Positions 32,919 to 42,167 of a stretch of DNA of 64,000 nucleotides are shown here, piece after piece. The position numbers and the translations under genes are program-made. The notes under the pieces are model-generated. The model searched no databases, was not told the origin of the DNA, and saw only the letters and a program-made list of their open reading frames with translations. How positions within the stretch are numbered: position 1 is the stretch's first letter; every line of letters begins with the position of its first letter. The stretch is taken from the NCBI RefSeq assembly GCF_029714305.1, contig NZ_CP121647.1:5910501-5974500 (forward strand). Direction: 5' to 3'. This stretch comes from Bradyrhizobium sp. CB3481 (GTDB taxonomy: Bacteria > Pseudomonadota > Alphaproteobacteria > Rhizobiales > Xanthobacteraceae).

Positions 32919-34943
32919 TTAGCGGAGCAGCTGCAGCACGCTCTGCTGGCTCTGGTTGGCCAGCGCCAGCGCGGACACCGCGATCGACTGGCGGGTCGAC
33001 AGCGCCTGGCTGTTCGCCGCTTCCTCGTTGGTGTCGGCCAGCGTCAGGTTCGACGAGCCGGTCTGCAGCACGTTGATCAGGTTCTTCGAGAAGTCCTGAC
33101 GGATCTGCACGATCGACAGGTTCGAACCGAAGGCCGAAGCCTGCGAGCGCAGCGTGGACGATGCGCCGTTCAACGCCGTCACGATGTCGTTGATCGCAGC
33201 GTTGTCCTTGAAGGCGCCCGTGCTCAGGACGTCGAGGCCGAGGCCGGCCGGGTTGAAGTTCACGCCCTGGATGCTCAGCGTGGACTTGCCGGTTTCGTTG
33301 AACGTCAGCTTCAGAGTGTCACCGCCGAGCAGGTTGATGCCGTTGAAGGACGCATCCTGCGAGGTGGTAGTGATCTGATTGATGATGTTGTTGTACTGAA
33401 TGACCAGGTTGTCTCGGGTCAACTTGGCCGATGGATCAACGATCGGAGCCGGAGCCGTGGTGCCGGCAGCGAACGCCTGGCTGGCGCCAACCGCGGAACC
33501 GGTGATCGCACCGATCGTGGCAGAAGCCGCTTCGTTCGTCGTGGTGATCGTCAGCTTGCCGGACACGAAAGTGGCCTGCAGGTTGTTGGCGGCAAGGGCC
33601 TCGTTCAACTGGTTGAGGTTGGACACGCGCCCCGCACCCGCGCCGAACACGATGTCGGTAGCAGTACCGCCGCCGGTCGCACCGATCTTCAGGGTCTTGC
33701 CTTCCAGCATGCCCGGGACTTGCGTGCGGGCCTGCGTCACGCCGCCTGGCAGACCGAGCGCCGTGAGAGCTGCAGCGTTGCTGCTGGTCAGCGTCAGGTC
33801 GCTCAGCGTGCCGGTGTTCAGCGTGATCTGGCCGCCGCTGATCGTCGAGGCCGTCGACGAGCCGGTCAGACCGTCGATCTTCGCCAGCAGGCCGGTGACG
33901 TCGCTGTTGACCTTGATCTCGTTCGGATCGTTGCCGATCGTGTTCGCGGCCACAAAGGTCAGCGTCTTGCCGTTGACGGTGAGGGTGTCACCCACCGCGA
34001 AGCCGTTCGACAGCGAAGCAGCCGTGCCGTCGCCGACGCTCAGCTTGGTCGTGCCGGCCAAAGCACCGGCCGTCACGGCGCCACCGCCACGCGTGGCGGT
34101 GCTTGCACCGGCGCCGTCGATGGCGAGTTTGTCGAGCACGTTTGCGGAGCCGGTCACGACGAGGTCGGCGGCCGTACCGGACCTCAGAGTGATGATGCCG
34201 CCCGTTGCCGTCGATGCGTTGGCCGGGGTCGTGTTGCCCGACAGAGTGTCGATCGCCGCCATCAAATCGCTCAGCGAGGTATCGACACCCATCGTATAGG
34301 CGGTGCCCGAACCGACGAGGCCGTTGGCGCCCGCTGCGAAGGTAATCGTCTTGCCGTTGACAGTCAGCGTGTCGTTAGCCTGGATCGCGTTGGCAGCACC
34401 GCCGACGCCAAGGTTGGTGGTCAGGCCCGACAGCAGCGTCGAAGCGCTCGCGTTGGTGGCGTTGCCCGAATAGAGCTGGGTGCCTGCTGTCGCGGGCGTG
34501 CTGGTATACGCGGCGCGCTGCGGAGCTGAAGCACCGGTAAATGCGGCGTTGGTCGGGGTCTGATCGGCGACGAGATTGTCGGCCGTTGCGCCGTCAATCA
34601 CGACGGATGTGAACGACGACTTGGTCGAGTAACCGACCGTCGTCTGCAACGCCTGATTGGCGACCGACTTGGCGGAGTCGACGAGCTTCTGCAGCGAGGT
34701 GATGCCGGTATTGGCGGCCTGCAGCACCTGCACGCCGTTGCCGATGCCGTCGAGGAGATTGTTGATGTCGCCGGCGCGCGCATCGAGCGACGCCGCGGTG
34801 AAGTAGTTGGTGGGGTTATCGAGGGCGGTGTTGACCTTCTTGCCGGTGGCAAGGCGATTCTGCGTGGTGGCGAGCAGATCGGCGGTCGACTGCAGCGAGA
34901 GGAGGTTCTGGCGAACCGAAGCCGAAAGAACAATACCGGACAT
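32919..34943 (-). CDS. fliC: Flagellin (large, with repeated DUF1522-type modules)
   Basis: 674 residues. The D0/D1 N-terminus (MSGIVLSASVRQNLLSLQST, ALDNPTNYFTAASLDARAGD) and C-terminus (ADTNEEAANSQALSTRQSIA, LANQSQQSVLQLLR) are complete flagellin. The variable middle holds about 330 residues of tandem modules: copy 1 at about 168-277 (DTLTVNGKTITF), copy 2 at 293-400 (DTLTVNGKTLTF), and a more divergent copy at 408-478 (GKTLKIGATGGG). The size matches large flagellins of the Bradyrhizobium thick flagellum. It has its own strong terminator. FlbT and FlaF are encoded on either side. Confidence 0.97.
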   Translation of the reverse strand: MSGIVLSASVRQNLLSLQSTADLLATTQNRLATGKKVNTALDNPTNYFTAASLDARAGDINNLLDGIGNGVQVLQAANTGITSLQKLVDSAKSVANQALQTTVGYSTKSSFTSVVIDGATADNLVADQTPTNAAFTGASAPQRAAYTSTPATAGTQLYSGNATNASASTLLSGLTTNLGVGGAANAIQANDTLTVNGKTITFAAGANGLVGSGTAYTMGVDTSLSDLMAAIDTLSGNTTPANASTATGGIITLRSGTAADLVVTGSANVLDKLAIDGAGASTATRGGGAVTAGALAGTTKLSVGDGTAASLSNGFAVGDTLTVNGKTLTFVAANTIGNDPNEIKVNSDVTGLLAKIDGLTGSSTASTISGGQITLNTGTLSDLTLTSSNAAALTALGLPGGVTQARTQVPGMLEGKTLKIGATGGGTATDIVFGAGAGRVSNLNQLNEALAANNLQATFVSGKLTITTTNEAASATIGAITGSAVGASQAFAAGTTAPAPIVDPSAKLTRDNLVIQYNNIINQITTTSQDASFNGINLLGGDTLKLTFNETGKSTLSIQGVNFNPAGLGLDVLSTGAFKDNAAINDIVTALNGASSTLRSQASAFGSNLSIVQIRQDFSKNLINVLQTGSSNLTLADTNEEAANSQALSTRQSIAVSALALANQSQQSVLQLLR
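33510..33722 (-). other. Divergent third module copy in flagellin
   Basis: Flagellin residues about 408-478 repeat the module logic in degenerate form: GKTLKIGA, then TDIVFGAG in place of the TITF strand, a helix LNQLNEALAANN and a final strand SGKLTITTTNEAA. Similarity to the other copies is weaker and partly structural. Confidence 0.45.
33744..34067 (-). other. Flagellin module copy 2 (DUF1522-type)
   Basis: Residues about 293-400: FAVGDTLTVNGKTLTF, then NEIKVNSDVTGLLAKIDGLT, then ISGGQITLNTG and LTLTSSNAAALTALGLPG. The same element order occurs in copy 1, FlgL and FlgE. Confidence 0.75.
34113..34442 (-). other. Flagellin module copy 1 (DUF1522-type)
   Basis: Residues about 168-277: STLLSGLTTN, IQANDTLTVNGKTITF, DTSLSDLMAAIDTLSG, TATGGIITLRSG and a final helix. 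It retains the STLLSG lead-in that is also present in FlgE and FlgL. Confidence 0.75.
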
Positions 34944-35295
34944 CTTTCATACCTTTCTGGTGTGAAATTAAACGAGCCACGATCCCGATCTCTCGATCAG
35001 GCGACCGGTCCACTCTGGAAGCAAGTCTCTAAGAAAAAATGAATCTGGCCGGATAAGCCGCCCGCAAAGACGATGAATTTGAAATTAATCCGCGGCGCCC
35101 GAATCGATTCCGTAGTTCTACTGGCCATTGCAGAAAGTCCCCGTCAAACGGGCACTTCTCGCATCTTCACCATTGGTTAACCATCATCGGAAAGGATGCA
35201 AAATCTGCCGGGCGTGGGTCTCGACGCGCAAGCTGGACGCGCGTTCCCATCGCGGGCGCGAAAGCGCGCAAAAAAGCGTCGAATGGAGAACAGGC
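34944..35295. other. Divergent intergenic region fliC / flbT
   Basis: 352 bases holding the flagellin promoter and the flbT leader. The fliC side has a ribosome-binding site (GAAAGGTATGAAAG). No confident -24/-12 or sigma-28 match was found for fliC. The flbT side shows TTGGTTAACCATCATCGG near 35172, containing a GGTTAACC palindrome. No additional gene is supported. Confidence 0.45.
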
Positions 35296-35724
35296 ATGGC
35301 CTTGAAAGTTGAGCTCAAGCCGCACGAGCGAATCATCATCGGTGCCTGCGTGGTCACCAACACCGATCAGCGCGCCAGGCTGCTGATCGACGGCGATAGG
35401 ATCCCGATCCTGCGCGAGAAAGACATCCTCACACCCGAAACCGCCGATACGCCGGCCAAGCTGGTCTATCTCGCGGTGCAGCTCATGTACCTGTCGCCGG
35501 ACCCGATGGCGCACCATCCGACCTATTTCAGCCTGGTGCGCGATATCCTCACGACGATGCCGAGCGCATGGCCTTTCATCGAGGGCATCAACAATTATAC
35601 GCTGAACGGCGATCTCTATCATGCGCTGAAGGAAGCGAAAAAACTGATCGGCCACGAAGAGCAGATTCTTGAGAGCGCCCGGAAGATGCAATCGTCCCAA
35701 GGGCCCGACCGCAAATCCGCCTGA
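35296..35724 (+). CDS. flbT: Flagellin synthesis repressor FlbT
   Basis: 142 residues from the Met of MALKVELKPHERIIIGACVV; the open frame extends upstream but without protein character. Conserved pieces are LIDGDRIPILREKDILTPE, AVQLMYLSPDPMAHHPTYF and VRDILTTMPSAWPFIEGINN. In Caulobacter FlbT binds the 5' region of flagellin mRNA and destabilises it until the hook is complete. Divergent from fliC and convergent with flgL. Confidence 0.93.
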   Translation: MALKVELKPHERIIIGACVVTNTDQRARLLIDGDRIPILREKDILTPETADTPAKLVYLAVQLMYLSPDPMAHHPTYFSLVRDILTTMPSAWPFIEGINNYTLNGDLYHALKEAKKLIGHEEQILESARKMQSSQGPDRKSA

Positions 35725-35733
35725 CGGCAAAAG

Positions 35734-35765
35734 AAAAGGCCCCCGCAAGGAGGGCCCTTTTTTGT
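35734..35765. terminator. Bidirectional terminator between flbT and flgL
   Basis: AAAAGGCCC and GGGCCCTTTT (one bulged C) form a stem around CCGCAAGGA with T runs on the plus strand and A runs upstream. It lies between the convergent stops of flbT and flgL. Confidence 0.75.
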
Positions 35766-35785
35766 GCGAAGAGGAAACCGCCCGA

Positions 35786-37663
35786 TCAGACCGGCAGGAA
35801 CTTGGTCAGCGTGGTCTGATAGAGCATCGACGTGGTCTGATACGAAGCCTGCAGGGACGTCTGGAGCGCCAGGATCTTGGTCGCGACTTCGTCCTGGTTG
35901 ATGCCCTCGATCTGGTCGAGCATGGTCTGCGCCATGCCCTTGAGCTGGGTCTGGCGGTCGGTCGAGGCCTTGATGGCGTTCTGCGCGCCGGCGAACTCGG
36001 CCTGCATGTCCTGGATCGACTGCTGGCCCGTCTGCGGCGCCAGGTTTGCCGAAATCCGCTGCTGCAGCGCGTTCACCTGCGCCTTCGAATTCGGATTGGC
36101 TGCATTGGTCGTCACCGCGGCATACACCGCGATGTTCTGCAACTGATAGCGCAGCGCCTGTTCGTTGGCGCGTGCTCCGTACTGCACCGTCGCAGACTGA
36201 TCGATACGCGCAATCGCCGTGCCGCGTGCCGGATCGGTTCCGATTTCGCCGGTGTACCACGAGACGGTGTTGGTGGATGTACCGCCAATCAGATTGGTGG
36301 CCGTGGCGAACGGAGGACCGTTGACTCGCAGCGGCGCGGGATTTGCACTCGCCGTGCCGCTGAAGCCCAGGGCTAAGAACGCAGCCGCGTTCGAACTGGA
36401 GATCGTCAGGCTCGTGCCATCGCCGCCATGCAGCGCGATCGCGCCGCCGGTGACCGTGGACGGCGTTCCGGTGCCGGTAATCGAATCAATCTTTGCCAGC
36501 AGGGTTTGGACGCTGTCAGTGATATTGAGCTGGTTGCCAGTCGCGCCGGAGGCGACGAAAGTGATCGGCGTGCCGTTGACCGTGATGGTATCGCCTGCTG
36601 CAAAGTTTGCGGCCAGCGAATCCGTATTCGCAGCGCCCGAAAGCAGCGTGGCGCCGGTGATCGGCGCTGGCACCGTGTCCTTGTTGTTGGCCGTACTTCC
36701 AACGACCGTCGCGGATGGATTGAAGAAATTGTTGGAAGCCTCGATCGCCGAGGCGGCAACCAGCGCGGTATCGCTCAGCGTTTGGATCGAGGACGTCAAC
36801 ACAGTCTGCAGGTTAGCCGTGGTCGCCGCCGTATCGGCGCCGATCAGAAAAGAGCCGGTGGGCGGCGGATTCGTCGTGGTCGCCGTCAGCGTGATCGCCT
36901 CGCTGGTGCCGTCAGGCAGATTGAAGTTGAAGGTGATCTTGTCGCCATCGTTCGGATTGACGGCGCCGAGGTCGATCGTCGCCGCCGGCGGCGTGCCGGC
37001 CGGCTGCGTCACGGTCGCGCCCGTCAGCGTCGAGGTGATTGCCCCCAGCTTCAGGCCGAAGGAAGAGCCGTCCTCGGCGAGACGTGTAACCGTCGTCGTG
37101 AGCGGCGGCGATGAAACCGTCAGATGCCCCATGTTGAAGACGCCCTGATCGGCCTGACGACGCTCGTTGATCAACTGTTTCAGCCCGGCCTGCGTCCCCA
37201 CGCCGTCGAGCATGACATCGGCCGGCACCGTCGCCGCCGTGTCGGTGGTGCGGCCGGAAAACAGATAGCGGTCACCCGACTGGCTGTTGAGCAGCGACAC
37301 CGCGTTCGAGAACGCGGCCTGCGCCGTGATCTGGCCGGAGGTCTGGCCGTTGTCGTTGAGCACGATGGTCGACGTGCTCGCCGCGCTCTTCACCGACTTT
37401 CCGATGTCGATCATGCCCTGCAGCGCGAGATTGACGACGCTGAGCCGCGTATTGACGTTCTTGGCGGTATCCGCGAAGGCATCGATGCTGCTGACCTGCG
37501 CGCGCAGGCTGAGCGCAAAGCCCCGATTGGCGCCCTCCCCCGCATAGGTCGTCGAGACCCGGCCGCTGGCGAGCTGCTGCGTCAGTTCATCGAGCTGCCT
37601 GCGCAGACCGATGATCGAGCTGCCGATATAGGATGTCCGGCCGTTAACGCCATCAATCGACAT
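35786..37663 (-). CDS. flgL: Flagellar hook-filament junction protein FlgL (HAP3), enlarged
   Basis: 625 residues, against about 300-350 for typical FlgL. The N-terminal flagellin-like helix (LDELTQQLASGRVSTTYAGE, FSNAVSLLNSQSGDRYLFSG) and C-terminal helix (DMQAEFAGAQNAIKASTDRQ, LQASYQTTSMLYQTTLTKFL) identify it. The extra length is a beta-rich middle of about 300 residues that includes a module like those of the flagellin and FlgE at about 336-437. It forms the junction between FlgK and the filament. Last gene of flgE-flgK-flgL, seven bases after flgK. Confidence 0.9.
   Translation of the reverse strand: MSIDGVNGRTSYIGSSIIGLRRQLDELTQQLASGRVSTTYAGEGANRGFALSLRAQVSSIDAFADTAKNVNTRLSVVNLALQGMIDIGKSVKSAASTSTIVLNDNGQTSGQITAQAAFSNAVSLLNSQSGDRYLFSGRTTDTAATVPADVMLDGVGTQAGLKQLINERRQADQGVFNMGHLTVSSPPLTTTVTRLAEDGSSFGLKLGAITSTLTGATVTQPAGTPPAATIDLGAVNPNDGDKITFNFNLPDGTSEAITLTATTTNPPPTGSFLIGADTAATTANLQTVLTSSIQTLSDTALVAASAIEASNNFFNPSATVVGSTANNKDTVPAPITGATLLSGAANTDSLAANFAAGDTITVNGTPITFVASGATGNQLNITDSVQTLLAKIDSITGTGTPSTVTGGAIALHGGDGTSLTISSSNAAAFLALGFSGTASANPAPLRVNGPPFATATNLIGGTSTNTVSWYTGEIGTDPARGTAIARIDQSATVQYGARANEQALRYQLQNIAVYAAVTTNAANPNSKAQVNALQQRISANLAPQTGQQSIQDMQAEFAGAQNAIKASTDRQTQLKGMAQTMLDQIEGINQDEVATKILALQTSLQASYQTTSMLYQTTLTKFLPV
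36353..36658 (-). other. Shared axial-protein module in FlgL
   Basis: FlgL residues about 336-437: ITGATLLSGAANTDSL, FAAGDTITVNGTPITF, VQTLLAKIDSITG, VTGGAIALHGGD and LTISSSNAAAFLALGFSG. The FlgE copy is closely similar, including the NNK residues just before it. Confidence 0.8.
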
Positions 37664-37670
37664 GAAACCC

Positions 37671-39557
37671 TCACATGGCCTGGATCAGCGTGTCGTACAT
37701 CTGCTTGATGGACGACATCACCCGCGCATTGGCGGAATAGGCATTTTGCAACGCGAGCAGATGCGCCATCTCGTCGTCGATATTGACGCCGGAGGCATCC
37801 GTCACCTTCTTCTGCAGTGTATTCAGCACCACGGCCTGGCCGTCGGCGAGTTGCTTCGCCGAGGTCGCAGCTTCGCCCTGCTGGCTGATGAATTGCTTGG
37901 CGAAGTTCAATAGCGTCCCGGTGAACGGCGCGCCGGTGGTGCCGATGCCGGTCTGCGGCGAATAGCGATAAGTTCCCGTCTGCAGCTGCGTGAGGATGAA
38001 GTCGGAGCGCGTGGTGTCGCCCGCGGGCGTCAGCGGACTGGTCGAGAACACGATGGTGCGCGAGGGATCGCCGAGCAGCCCGAGATTGACGCTGATGCGG
38101 CCGGCAAGCCCCGTCACCTGCGGACCGTTGGCCGTCAGCGCGCCCGTGTAGAGCCCGCCATTGTCGGTGAACAGCGGAAGCTGCGCATTGCCGCTGGTGA
38201 GCGACGACATCGTCGTGGTGACCGATGCAGACAGCACGTCCGAGCGATTCGGAGCGCCGTCGTCCAGCACGCGCAAGGTCGAGCCCGACGGATTTGAGAA
38301 CTGCAGATTTGCAGTGGGCCCAAGCGCGGCGTTGAGCTGCGAAACCACCGAAGCCATGCCGCCGGAAAAATTGACGCCGAGCACTTCGTCGTTCGGGTCG
38401 AGTGTCGCGGTATTGCTCAGCGGCAACACGCTCGGATCGTCGACGCGCACGATCGAGAGATTGTGTGTGATGCCGGTGGTGTTGTCCTTGTAGCTGACGT
38501 GAATGACGTTGCCCGACTGCAATCCGGTGAGATCGAGATCATAGCCGGCCTGCGGCAGGACTGACGCAGGAGCAGCGGCGCCGGCGGTCGTCTTGTCCGA
38601 CAGCGCGCTCGACATCGCCGCCGCGAACTGGTCGATCTGCGCCTGCGCTTTCACCAGCGTATTGTCGCGCAGCTCGAGGTAGGCGGCGATCTTGCCTGAG
38701 CGAATCGAGTTGGTGGATACCAGATCGTAGCTGCCGCCGTGCGGAAAATTGATCGTGATGGTGCCGACGTTGCTCTTGGTCGGATCGGTCGGATTGTATA
38801 GCGTGTTGGGCGTCATCGTGCCCTGCGGATTGAAGCTGAGCTGCGCCGCTTCGGTGCCGACGAGCTGCACGCCGGAATTCGTGAAAACCGTCACCTGGTT
38901 GAGGTCGTTGACGACGGTTCTGATGTCCATCAGCGACGACAACTGCGTGATGTATTGATCGCGCTGGTCGAGCAGAGAGGCGGTCGCCGCGTCGGTCTTA
39001 CCGTTGTTCTGCAGCTGGTTGTTGATGAACGCGATCTGGGCCATCGCGTTGTTGGCCGTAACGATGGAATCGTTGATGCCCATCTCGGCGTTGGCGCGAA
39101 GGTTCTGAATGCCTTGCGTCGTCGCATTGAGCGTCTGCGCCATGGTCTGCGCGGCGTTGACGGCACCGATCCTCGCCGACTGAGAGTCCGGGCTCGTCGA
39201 CAGGCCCTGAAACGCGGTCAACAGCTTGTTGAACGCATCCTCGATGGTGCCTGTTTCGGACGGGTTGCCGTAAACGCTCTGCAGATTTTGCAGGAAGGTC
39301 GAGCGGATATCGGCATAGGCCGCGCCGGAGGTTTCGGTGCGCAGCGCCGTCTGCAGATACTGGTCGAGCTGACGGTCGACGCCGTTGAGCAGAACGCTCG
39401 ATCCGTAGTCGCCGGTGACGCCGGCGGACTGGATGACCGACTTCCTGACGTAACCAGGCGTTTCCGCGTTGGCTACATTCGATCCGACCAGCGAGATCGC
39501 AGCTTGCGTCGCACGCAGGCCGGACATTGCGGTGGAGAGAGCTTGACTCAAACCCAT
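37671..39557 (-). CDS. flgK: Flagellar hook-associated protein 1 FlgK
   Basis: 628 residues. The N-terminus MGLSQALSTAMSGLRATQAA with GSNVANAETPGYVRKSV is typical. The central coiled coil (ANNAMAQIAFINNQLQNNGK, ASLLDQRDQYITQLSSLMDI) and the C-terminus VNIDDEMAHLLALQNAYSAN, ARVMSSIKQMYDTLIQAM are all FlgK. FlgK is the first junction protein above the hook. Unlike FlgE and FlgL it does not contain the shared module. Second gene of flgE-flgK-flgL, 44 bases after flgE. Confidence 0.95.
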   Translation of the reverse strand: MGLSQALSTAMSGLRATQAAISLVGSNVANAETPGYVRKSVIQSAGVTGDYGSSVLLNGVDRQLDQYLQTALRTETSGAAYADIRSTFLQNLQSVYGNPSETGTIEDAFNKLLTAFQGLSTSPDSQSARIGAVNAAQTMAQTLNATTQGIQNLRANAEMGINDSIVTANNAMAQIAFINNQLQNNGKTDAATASLLDQRDQYITQLSSLMDIRTVVNDLNQVTVFTNSGVQLVGTEAAQLSFNPQGTMTPNTLYNPTDPTKSNVGTITINFPHGGSYDLVSTNSIRSGKIAAYLELRDNTLVKAQAQIDQFAAAMSSALSDKTTAGAAAPASVLPQAGYDLDLTGLQSGNVIHVSYKDNTTGITHNLSIVRVDDPSVLPLSNTATLDPNDEVLGVNFSGGMASVVSQLNAALGPTANLQFSNPSGSTLRVLDDGAPNRSDVLSASVTTTMSSLTSGNAQLPLFTDNGGLYTGALTANGPQVTGLAGRISVNLGLLGDPSRTIVFSTSPLTPAGDTTRSDFILTQLQTGTYRYSPQTGIGTTGAPFTGTLLNFAKQFISQQGEAATSAKQLADGQAVVLNTLQKKVTDASGVNIDDEMAHLLALQNAYSANARVMSSIKQMYDTLIQAM

Positions 39558-39601
39558 GACTGATTGCCCATCTCAAATCGCATCGCGAACGTCGCGGCGA
39601 A

Positions 39602-41413
39602 CTACCGCAGCACGTTCAACAGATCCTGCACCATCGTGTTGGAAGTGGTGATCACCTTGGTGTTCGCCGAATAGGCCTGCTGCGTGACGATCAGCTTGGT
39701 GAACTCGTCGGCGATATCGGTGTTGGAGCCTTCCAGCGACGAGCCAACGATGGTTCCGGCCTTGCCGTACAGCGCCTGTCCGGATCCGTCGGTCATCTCG
39801 AACGCGCCGCCGTTGACGCGCTTGAGGAAGTTGGTGCCGTTGAAGGTCGCGACCGAGATTTCAGCGAGGTCGAGGTTGCGGCCGTTGGAATAGTTGCCAA
39901 CGATTCGGCCGTTGGTGCCGACGCCGACGGACTGCAACTGGCCGGCCGGGAAGCCGTCCTGCTGGATCTGGTTGACCTGCACGTTGCCGTTGGCATCCGC
40001 GAACTGGGTGACACCGCCGGTGCCGAAGTTGATGACGGGGCTGCCCAGCGCGACGCCGTTGACGACGGCATTGGTAAGCTCCACCGACGGAATCGCCGGC
40101 GTCATTTGGCCCGACGCCGAGAAGGTGAAGTTGGTATTGACGTTCTGCCACGAGACCTGCGTGCCGGTGGCGTTGGGATTGACCTGGTAGAACAGGTTCC
40201 ATGTGTCGGTATGGCCGGCGCCAAGCGAAGCGCTGTCGACCTTGGCCCAACGGAACTGCAGGTTCACCGGCGCGCCCGAGATGTCGTAGGTCGTAACCGC
40301 ACCGCCCGCGATCGACTCGGCGAGGAACGTCGAGTTGTCGTTGCCGACGACCTGGCCGGTGCCGACGCCGCCGCCGCCACCGCGCGTTGCCGTCACGGTG
40401 CCGGTAAAGCCGAGGGCAGCCCAGGCTGCGGTGTTCGAACTTGAGATCGAGAGATTGAAGTTCGTGCCGGAGTGCAGCGTGATCGAGCCGGAGGCGATCG
40501 TGGACGGGGTTGAAGTTTGCTGGAGCGCGTCGATCTTGGTCAGCAAGGTTCCGATGGTGTCGTCGACGTTGATCTCGTTGGGGCCGACGGCGGTGCCCGA
40601 CGCCTTGAAGGTGAGGGTTTGGCCGTTGACCGTGATGGTGTCGTTCACGACGAAATTGGTGGAGATCGAGTTGGTGCCGGCCGCGCCGCTGAGCAGGGTT
40701 GCGGCCGTATTTGCAACCGACGGCGTCGCCTTGTTGTTCTGGGTGGTGCCGCTTCGGGAAGTGTCGGTATAGGGCGCCGCAGGCGTGCCAAGCGCCAGCG
40801 GATTGTGTCCGGCGCTGTACGATCCGGGCACGATCAATTCCGAGCCGGGAACGGAAACGTCATGCTTGGTGGTCAGTGGATAGCTGGCGAGGTTGGCGCG
40901 ATAGTCGATCCGGGTGGTCTGCTGCGCCGGAAGGAAGTCGTTCTGAAACCTTAGAACCTGCGGCGAGCTGCCGGACGGGTTGCCCGTGGTCGGGTCGATC
41001 GGCACGCCCTGCAGATAGTAGCCGGCGCCGTTGACGAGATAGCCGCTCTTGTCGAGCTGGAAGTCGCCGCGACGGGTGAAGCGGTCGACGCCGTCGAACA
41101 CCGGCGTGCCGTCGGTGAAGTTGCCGGGCTTTTGCACCGCGAAGAAGCCGTTGCCGTTGATCGCCATGAAGGTCGCGACCGAGGCCGTCTGCACGTCGCC
41201 CTGCACCGAGTTGGTGGAGCGGGATTGCGTGGTGACGCCGCCGGCAAGCTGCGCCGTCGTGGCGGTCTGCGGGATGAGATCAAGGAAGGAGGTATCGATG
41301 CGCTTGAACGCCGTGGTCTGCGAGTTGGCGATGTTGCCCGAGACGTTTTCCAGCGCGTAGGAGTTGGCGCGAAGGCCGCCGACCGCGGTGGTGAGAGCGC
41401 CGAAGATACCCAT
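39602..41413 (-). CDS. flgE: Flagellar hook protein FlgE
   Basis: 603 residues, longer than the roughly 400 of enteric FlgE. The N-terminal rod/hook helix FGALTTAVGGLRANSYALEN and NIANSQTTAFKRIDTSF, the D1 motif FMAINGNGFFAVQ, and the C-terminal EGSNTDIADEFTKLIVTQQA with YSANTKVITTSNTMVQDLLN are complete. Residues about 236-345 hold a module shared with FlgL and flagellin. It polymerises into the flexible hook. First gene of flgE-flgK-flgL, behind a near-perfect sigma-54 promoter. Confidence 0.95.
   Translation of the reverse strand: MGIFGALTTAVGGLRANSYALENVSGNIANSQTTAFKRIDTSFLDLIPQTATTAQLAGGVTTQSRSTNSVQGDVQTASVATFMAINGNGFFAVQKPGNFTDGTPVFDGVDRFTRRGDFQLDKSGYLVNGAGYYLQGVPIDPTTGNPSGSSPQVLRFQNDFLPAQQTTRIDYRANLASYPLTTKHDVSVPGSELIVPGSYSAGHNPLALGTPAAPYTDTSRSGTTQNNKATPSVANTAATLLSGAAGTNSISTNFVVNDTITVNGQTLTFKASGTAVGPNEINVDDTIGTLLTKIDALQQTSTPSTIASGSITLHSGTNFNLSISSSNTAAWAALGFTGTVTATRGGGGGVGTGQVVGNDNSTFLAESIAGGAVTTYDISGAPVNLQFRWAKVDSASLGAGHTDTWNLFYQVNPNATGTQVSWQNVNTNFTFSASGQMTPAIPSVELTNAVVNGVALGSPVINFGTGGVTQFADANGNVQVNQIQQDGFPAGQLQSVGVGTNGRIVGNYSNGRNLDLAEISVATFNGTNFLKRVNGGAFEMTDGSGQALYGKAGTIVGSSLEGSNTDIADEFTKLIVTQQAYSANTKVITTSNTMVQDLLNVLR
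40379..40708 (-). other. Shared axial-protein module in FlgE
   Basis: FlgE residues about 236-345: TAATLLSGAAGTNSI, FVVNDTITVNGQTLTF, IGTLLTKIDALQQ, IASGSITLHSGTNFNL and SISSSNTAAWAALGFTGTV. Element order and many positions match FlgL 336-437 and flagellin copies 1 and 2. Confidence 0.8.
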
Positions 41414-41485
41414 GACATTTTCTCCAAATTCGATCCGGGCGGCTCGCCGGTCTCAGAAAACCCAGGCCGCGTCGGGAGAACATGT

Positions 41486-41502
41486 CGCAAGCGGCGTGCC
41501 AA
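41486..41502 (-). promoter_or_regulatory. Near-perfect sigma-54 promoter of flgE-flgK-flgL
   Basis: On the minus strand TTGGCACGCCGCTTGCG agrees with TTGGCACG-N4-TTGCW at all but the last base. It lies 72 bases before the flgE start codon, the same distance as the flgI promoter from flgI. Confidence 0.85.
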
Positions 41503-41533
41503 ACCATAAATGATAGAAAAATCATACCCTTAA

Positions 41534-41562
41534 GAAAAAAGCCCCCGTCGTGGGACCGGGGC
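41534..41562 (-). terminator. Intrinsic terminator after msrB
   Basis: Read on the minus strand, GCCCCGGTCCCACGACGGGGGC folds into a G+C stem and is followed by TTTTTT, 42 bases beyond the msrB stop. It separates msrB from the flgE promoter. Confidence 0.8.
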
Positions 41563-41603
41563 ACATTTGCCGGGCGGGGCAACAATTGCCGGGTGTCGGC
41601 GGC

Positions 41604-42104
<501 letters not shown>

Positions 42105-42167
42105 GGAAGTCTCCGTGCGTGGCGGACATAACGGTTCGCCATCAGATACGGGTCCGGAACGTGGACG

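Noticed and set aside
32901..34529. 542-codon plus-strand frame opposite fliC
   Set aside because: Mirror frame of a high-GC repetitive gene; content is Arg/Asp/Gly noise with no domains.
35100..35170. Sigma-54-like GGGCAC-TTCTCGCA upstream of flbT
   Set aside because: The spacing between the GG and GC elements is off by two bases, so it is not a valid -24/-12 promoter.
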